Source: a bacterium MnTg04
GTDB lineage: Bacteria > Pseudomonadota > Gammaproteobacteria > Steroidobacterales > MnTg04
Direction of reading: 5' to 3'
Assembly: GCA_008975185.1 (NCBI GenBank)
Contig: BFAU01000119.1
Coordinates: forward strand, 1-9,271
Length of the DNA stretch: 9,271 nt
Of this stretch, positions 6,136-9,271 are shown one piece after another (the first letter of the stretch is position 1; every line of letters starts with the position of its first letter). The translations under genes and the position numbers were made by a program. The notes under the pieces are model-generated. The model was not told the origin of the DNA. It searched no databases and saw only the letters and a program-made list of their open reading frames with translations.

Positions 6136-7215
6136 ATGAAGACGATCGCCAAATTCAGCGTTGAGTACGTCCGTTTCATCGATCCGGATGGCAAACCGGT
6201 CGCTGACCTGCCGGATTTCGCCAGCGATCACGATGAAATGCTCAAGATGTACAAACTCATGGCGCTAACCCGAGTGTTTGACACCAAGGCCATCAATCTG
6301 CAGCGCACCGGCAAGCTCGGTACTTACGCTTCGTGCCTGGGACACGAGGCGGCCCATGTCGGCACCGGCGCAGCCATGCGCCCCGAAGATTGCCTGGCGC
6401 CGATGTATCGCGAGTACGGCATCCAGTTCTGGCGCGGCGTCCGGATGAGCGATGTGCTGTTGTACTGGGGCGGCGATGAACGCGGCAACGATTACACCGA
6501 CGCACCCCATGATTTCGCCTGGTGCGTTCCGATCGGTACGCAATATATGCACGCCGCGGGGGCAGCCAACGCCTTCAGGCTGCGTGGCGAAAAACGCTGC
6601 GCACTGGCCGTGATCGGCGATGGCGGCACATCGGAAGGCGCTTTTTACGAGGCGATGAATTTCGCCGGCGTGCGCAAGTTGCCCGCGGTATTCCTGACCG
6701 TGAACAACCAGTGGGCCATCTCGGTACCCCTGCATTTGCAGACGGCCTGTGAAACGCTGGCGCAAAAAGGATTTGCCGCGGGAATCCCGGGCATCCAGGT
6801 CGATGGCAACGATGTGGTTGCCGTACGTCACGTGGTTGGCCAGGCGTTGGCACGCGCGCGCAACGGCGACGGGCCGACGCTGATCGAGGTCATGACCTAC
6901 AGGCTCAGCGATCACACGACGGCCGATGACGCCAGTCGCTACCGCGAGCAAAAGGAAGTCGACGAGGCCTGGCAAATCGAGCCGATGATTCGTACCCGCA
7001 AATACCTGGCCGGTATCGGCGCCTGGGACGACAAGAAAGAGAAGGCCTGGCAGAAAGAATGCGTCCGCCAGGTCGATGAAGCGGTTGAGGAATATCTCAA
7101 CACGCCGAAAAACACGCCCGAATCCATGTTCGATTACATGTACGCCGAGCTACCCGAAGCGCTGGAAGAACAGCGCGAGATTGCGGCACGCTATTTCGGC
7201 AAGGGAGGCCATTGA
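6136..7215 (+). CDS. pdhA: 2-Oxoacid dehydrogenase E1 component, alpha subunit (pyruvate dehydrogenase type preferred)
   Basis: Thiamine-diphosphate-dependent decarboxylase subunit of a pyruvate or branched-chain 2-oxoacid dehydrogenase complex; it pairs with the beta subunit and passes the acyl group to lipoyl-E2. The product has 359 residues. The ThDP/Mg motif runs from GDGGTSEGAFYEAMNFAG (161-178) to NNQWAIS (190-196). The phosphorylation-loop equivalent is YRLSDHTTADDASRYR (255-270) with the catalytic histidine H260. The N-terminal YVRFIDPDGKPV and LGTYASCLGHEA (61-72) resemble Gram-positive-type PdhA, whereas HTTADD is intermediate between pyruvate and branched-chain enzymes. The start has GAGGA five bases upstream. 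The stop TGA shares one base with the next start, so translation is coupled. This heterodimeric E1 differs from the large single-chain AceE. Substrate is the main uncertainty; bkdA is the alternative. Confidence 0.85.
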   Translation: MKTIAKFSVEYVRFIDPDGKPVADLPDFASDHDEMLKMYKLMALTRVFDTKAINLQRTGKLGTYASCLGHEAAHVGTGAAMRPEDCLAPMYREYGIQFWRGVRMSDVLLYWGGDERGNDYTDAPHDFAWCVPIGTQYMHAAGAANAFRLRGEKRCALAVIGDGGTSEGAFYEAMNFAGVRKLPAVFLTVNNQWAISVPLHLQTACETLAQKGFAAGIPGIQVDGNDVVAVRHVVGQALARARNGDGPTLIEVMTYRLSDHTTADDASRYREQKEVDEAWQIEPMIRTRKYLAGIGAWDDKKEKAWQKECVRQVDEAVEEYLNTPKNTPESMFDYMYAELPEALEEQREIAARYFGKGGH

Positions 7216-8192
7216 TGGCCAAGGTTGCCTTGATCGAAGCCATCACGATGGCGATGGCCTGGGAATTGGAACATGACGACAGCGTCATGGTTCTCGGCGA
7301 AGACGTTGGCGTCAACGGTGGGGTTTTCCGCGCGACGGCGGGTCTGCAGGAAAAATTCGGGGCGGATCGAGTTATGGATACGCCGCTCGCGGAAAACCTG
7401 CTGGCCGGCATCTCGGTCGGCATGGCGGCCCAGGGCCTCAGGCCGATTGCCGAAATCCAGTTCATGGGCTTCATTTATCCGGCCGTCGATCAGATGATCA
7501 GTCATGCCGGCCGCATGCGCCACCGGACCCGGGGACGCCTGAGCTGCCCGATGGTGCTGCGGGCACCGTTTGGCGGCGGAATCCACGCGCCCGAGCATCA
7601 TTCCGAGAGCACCGAAGCGATATTCGCCCACATGCCGGGCGTACGCGTGGTGATCCCATCCTCGCCGACCCGCGGATACGGTCTCTTGCTTGCCAGCATC
7701 CGTTGTCCCGACCCGGTCGTGTTTCTCGAACCCAAGAGAATCTACCGGATGGCCAAACACGAAGTCGCCGATGACGGCAAGGCCTTGCCGCTGGATGTCT
7801 GCTTTATCCTTCGTGAAGGCGGGGATCTGACCCTGGTCACCTGGGGCGCGATGACCCATGAGACGCTCAAGGCAGCCGATGAGCTGGCCAAGCAGGGCAT
7901 CGGCGCCGAAGTCATCGATGTGGCGACGATCAGCCCGCTGGATATGGATACGATACTCGAATCGGTGGAAAAAACCGGCCGGCTGGTGATCGTGCACGAG
8001 GCGGCAAGGAACTGCGGAGTAGGCGCCGAAATCGCCGCGGAAGTCGCGGAAAAGGGCCTGTACGACCTCAAGGCGCCGATAAAACGGGTCACGGGCTTCG
8101 ACACGGTAATGCCGCTGTTCCGCCTGGAGTACGATTACCTGCCCTGCGTCGAGAGAATCGTCGACGCCTGTAAAGAAACGATCGAGGAGTAA
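7215..8192 (+). CDS. pdhB: 2-Oxoacid dehydrogenase E1 component, beta subunit
   Basis: Second subunit of the E1 alpha2-beta2 tetramer. The 325-residue product has the transketolase-like pyrimidine-binding domain first: LGEDVGVNGGVFRAT (27-41), TPLAENLLAGISVGMA (56-71) with the ThDP-activating glutamate E60, IQFMGFIYPAVDQ (81-93), and APFGGGIHAPEHHSES (117-132), whose paired histidines are conserved near the active site. A transketolase C-terminal domain follows (LTLVTWGAMTHETLKAA and onward). A TTG codon at 7212 is in frame immediately upstream, but the ATG at 7215 is preferred: GGGAGG (7203-7208) lies six bases before it. The gene overlaps the alpha stop by one base and precedes E2 by 45 bp, forming a three-gene set. 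Family assignment is secure. The substrate (pyruvate or branched-chain 2-oxoacid) is not decided by this subunit. Confidence 0.88.
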   Translation: MAKVALIEAITMAMAWELEHDDSVMVLGEDVGVNGGVFRATAGLQEKFGADRVMDTPLAENLLAGISVGMAAQGLRPIAEIQFMGFIYPAVDQMISHAGRMRHRTRGRLSCPMVLRAPFGGGIHAPEHHSESTEAIFAHMPGVRVVIPSSPTRGYGLLLASIRCPDPVVFLEPKRIYRMAKHEVADDGKALPLDVCFILREGGDLTLVTWGAMTHETLKAADELAKQGIGAEVIDVATISPLDMDTILESVEKTGRLVIVHEAARNCGVGAEIAAEVAEKGLYDLKAPIKRVTGFDTVMPLFRLEYDYLPCVERIVDACKETIEE

Positions 8193-8237
8193 ACAGCGAC
8201 TCGCTTCGATTGGCGTCGCGCCCACCAGGAAAATGCT

Positions 8238-9271
8238 ATGAAGACCTTTATGTTGCCCGATCTGGGTGAAGGGCTACCGGAAGCGGAAATCGTCACCTGG
8301 CATGTCAAGGAAGGCGATAAGATCAATGTGGACGAGCCGCTGCTCTCGGTTGAAACAGCCAAGGCTGTCGTGGAGGTGCCCTCGCCCTTTACCGGGACAG
8401 TGGTGAAATTGCACGCCGCCGAAGGCGGCATCGTCGAGACCGGCAAACCTCTCGCGGATTTCCAGATCGACGGTGAGGACGACACTACGCCGGGCAAAGA
8501 AGCCGAAGATGAAAACAGCGGCGATACCGGTACGGTCGTCGGCAACATGCCGACCAGTGACGAGATTGTCGTGGAGACCGCTGTCGCCGGCGGCAAACGC
8601 AAGCGCGCCCGGGGGCGGATCAAGGCAGCGCCGGCAACCCGCGCGTTGGCAAAAAAAATGGGGCTGGACCTGGCCTCGGTACCGGCCAGCGGCAAGTTCG
8701 GCCAGGTTACCGCCGACGATGTGCGCCAGGCTTCACAACCCGGATCGGCGAGCACCGCTCCGAGCGCTCCGCCGGCGCTCGGCGAGGCGGAACCGTTGCG
8801 TGGTCCGCGGCGGGCAATGGCGCAAAGCATGTCTTTGGCCAGGGACCAGGTTTCGCCCTGTACGATTTTCGACGATGCGGATATCCACGCCTGGTTGAGG
8901 AAAAACGACATCACCGCCCGGGTGTTGCGCGCGATCGCCGCCGGATGCAGGGCCGAACCCGGTCTGAATGCCTTTTATGACGGCGAAGCCAAAAGCCGCG
9001 AGATGCATGGGCGGGTCGACATCGCCATGGCGGTCGATACGCCGGATGGCCTGCTGGTGCCGGTGGTCCGTGACGTCGCCGGCAAAGACGCCTCTCAGTT
9101 GCGCGCGGATATCAACCGGATCAAGAAAACGACCCATGAGCGCTCGGTCGCGCCCGCCGACATGCGGGATTATACGATCACGCTATCGAATTTCGGCATG
9201 ATGGCCGGCCGTTATGCGACACCGGTCGTGGTGCCGCCCACCGTGGCGATCCTGGCTACCGGCGGAATCCG
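8238..9271 (+). CDS. pdhC: 2-Oxoacid dehydrogenase E2 (dihydrolipoamide acyltransferase), 3' end beyond window
   Basis: Core subunit that accepts the acyl group from E1 on a lipoyl arm and transfers it to CoA. An open frame of 344 codons runs to the right edge. Domains: one lipoyl domain (about 1-80) with the lipoylated lysine expected at K42 in SVETAKAVVEVPSPF; an acidic, Gly/Thr-rich linker (about 80-125); a peripheral-subunit-binding domain (about 128-165, APATRALAKKMGLDL to GKFGQVTADDV); an Ala/Pro/Ser linker (167-186); and the acyltransferase domain from about 188, with RVDIAMAVDTPDGLLVPVVRD (259-279) and LSNFGMMAGRYATPV. The C-terminal HxxxDG active-site motif lies outside the window. 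Only one lipoyl domain is present, unlike the multi-lipoyl AceF of enterobacteria. The start has AGGA about eight bases upstream. The window ends before any E3 gene could be seen. Pyruvate versus branched-chain specificity is open (bkdB is the alternative). Confidence 0.88.
   Translation, partial: MKTFMLPDLGEGLPEAEIVTWHVKEGDKINVDEPLLSVETAKAVVEVPSPFTGTVVKLHAAEGGIVETGKPLADFQIDGEDDTTPGKEAEDENSGDTGTVVGNMPTSDEIVVETAVAGGKRKRARGRIKAAPATRALAKKMGLDLASVPASGKFGQVTADDVRQASQPGSASTAPSAPPALGEAEPLRGPRRAMAQSMSLARDQVSPCTIFDDADIHAWLRKNDITARVLRAIAAGCRAEPGLNAFYDGEAKSREMHGRVDIAMAVDTPDGLLVPVVRDVAGKDASQLRADINRIKKTTHERSVAPADMRDYTITLSNFGMMAGRYATPVVVPPTVAILATGGI

Noticed and set aside
6104..6139. 11-codon frame starting in the hairpin loop and overlapping the E1-alpha start by ATGA
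   Set aside because: Its ATG sits in the loop of a very stable stem with no Shine-Dalgarno before it, and the peptide shows no run of a regulatory amino acid. It is probably chance.
5932..6231. 100-codon N-terminal extension of kynA from 6231
   Set aside because: It crosses the E1-alpha start, the hairpin and both candidate promoters; the protein family begins at the ATG at 5931, which has GGGAG upstream.
7191..8225. 344-codon minus-strand open frame antisense to the E1-beta gene
   Set aside because: It covers almost exactly the E1-beta gene, whose family motifs are unambiguous; no recognisable protein and no independent start signal.

Overview
The window (GC-rich, roughly 60 %, with dense, short-spaced genes) looks like chromosomal core/catabolic DNA of a proteobacterium, most probably a gammaproteobacterium. 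The reasons are the glutathione-dependent maleylacetoacetate isomerase, an FadE-type acyl-CoA dehydrogenase N-terminus with membrane helices, and Xanthomonas-like tryptophan 2,3-dioxygenase and heterodimeric-E1 2-oxoacid dehydrogenase genes. The genus cannot be fixed from the sequence alone. No insertion sequence, phage gene, CRISPR array, tRNA or rRNA was seen.

Layout. (1) 1-444, minus: N-terminal 148 codons of fadE, cut by the left edge. (2) 557-4482, minus: a complete homogentisate operon in pathway order, hppD-hmgA-fahA-maiA, which takes 4-hydroxyphenylpyruvate (from tyrosine/phenylalanine) to fumarate plus acetoacetate. (3) 4629-5087, plus: a MarR-family regulator divergent from hppD. 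The spacer holds a perfect 14-bp palindrome (4568-4581) next to a good sigma-70 -10 box, the expected layout for a repressor of the operon. (4) 5095-5931, minus: tryptophan 2,3-dioxygenase (kynA), convergent with marR. (5) 5932-6135: a divergent control region with a candidate promoter for each side and a very stable 12-bp-stem hairpin just before the next gene. (6) 6136-9271, plus: E1-alpha, E1-beta and the start of E2 of a 2-oxoacid dehydrogenase complex (pyruvate type preferred, branched-chain type not excluded). E2 runs off the right edge.

Together the genes cover entry into aromatic amino-acid breakdown (Tyr/Phe and Trp), an acyl-CoA- or acetyl-CoA-producing dehydrogenase complex, and beta-oxidation. 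This is a carbon-catabolism neighbourhood that feeds acetoacetate, fumarate and acyl-CoA into central metabolism. The two genes running off the edges (fadE and E2) are clear from direct translation although each lacks one end.

I found no evidence of an entirely new system. The points most worth a second look are the hairpin-bearing leader before the E1-alpha gene, the MarR/palindrome regulatory module, the short-form homogentisate dioxygenase and the unresolved substrate of the dehydrogenase complex.
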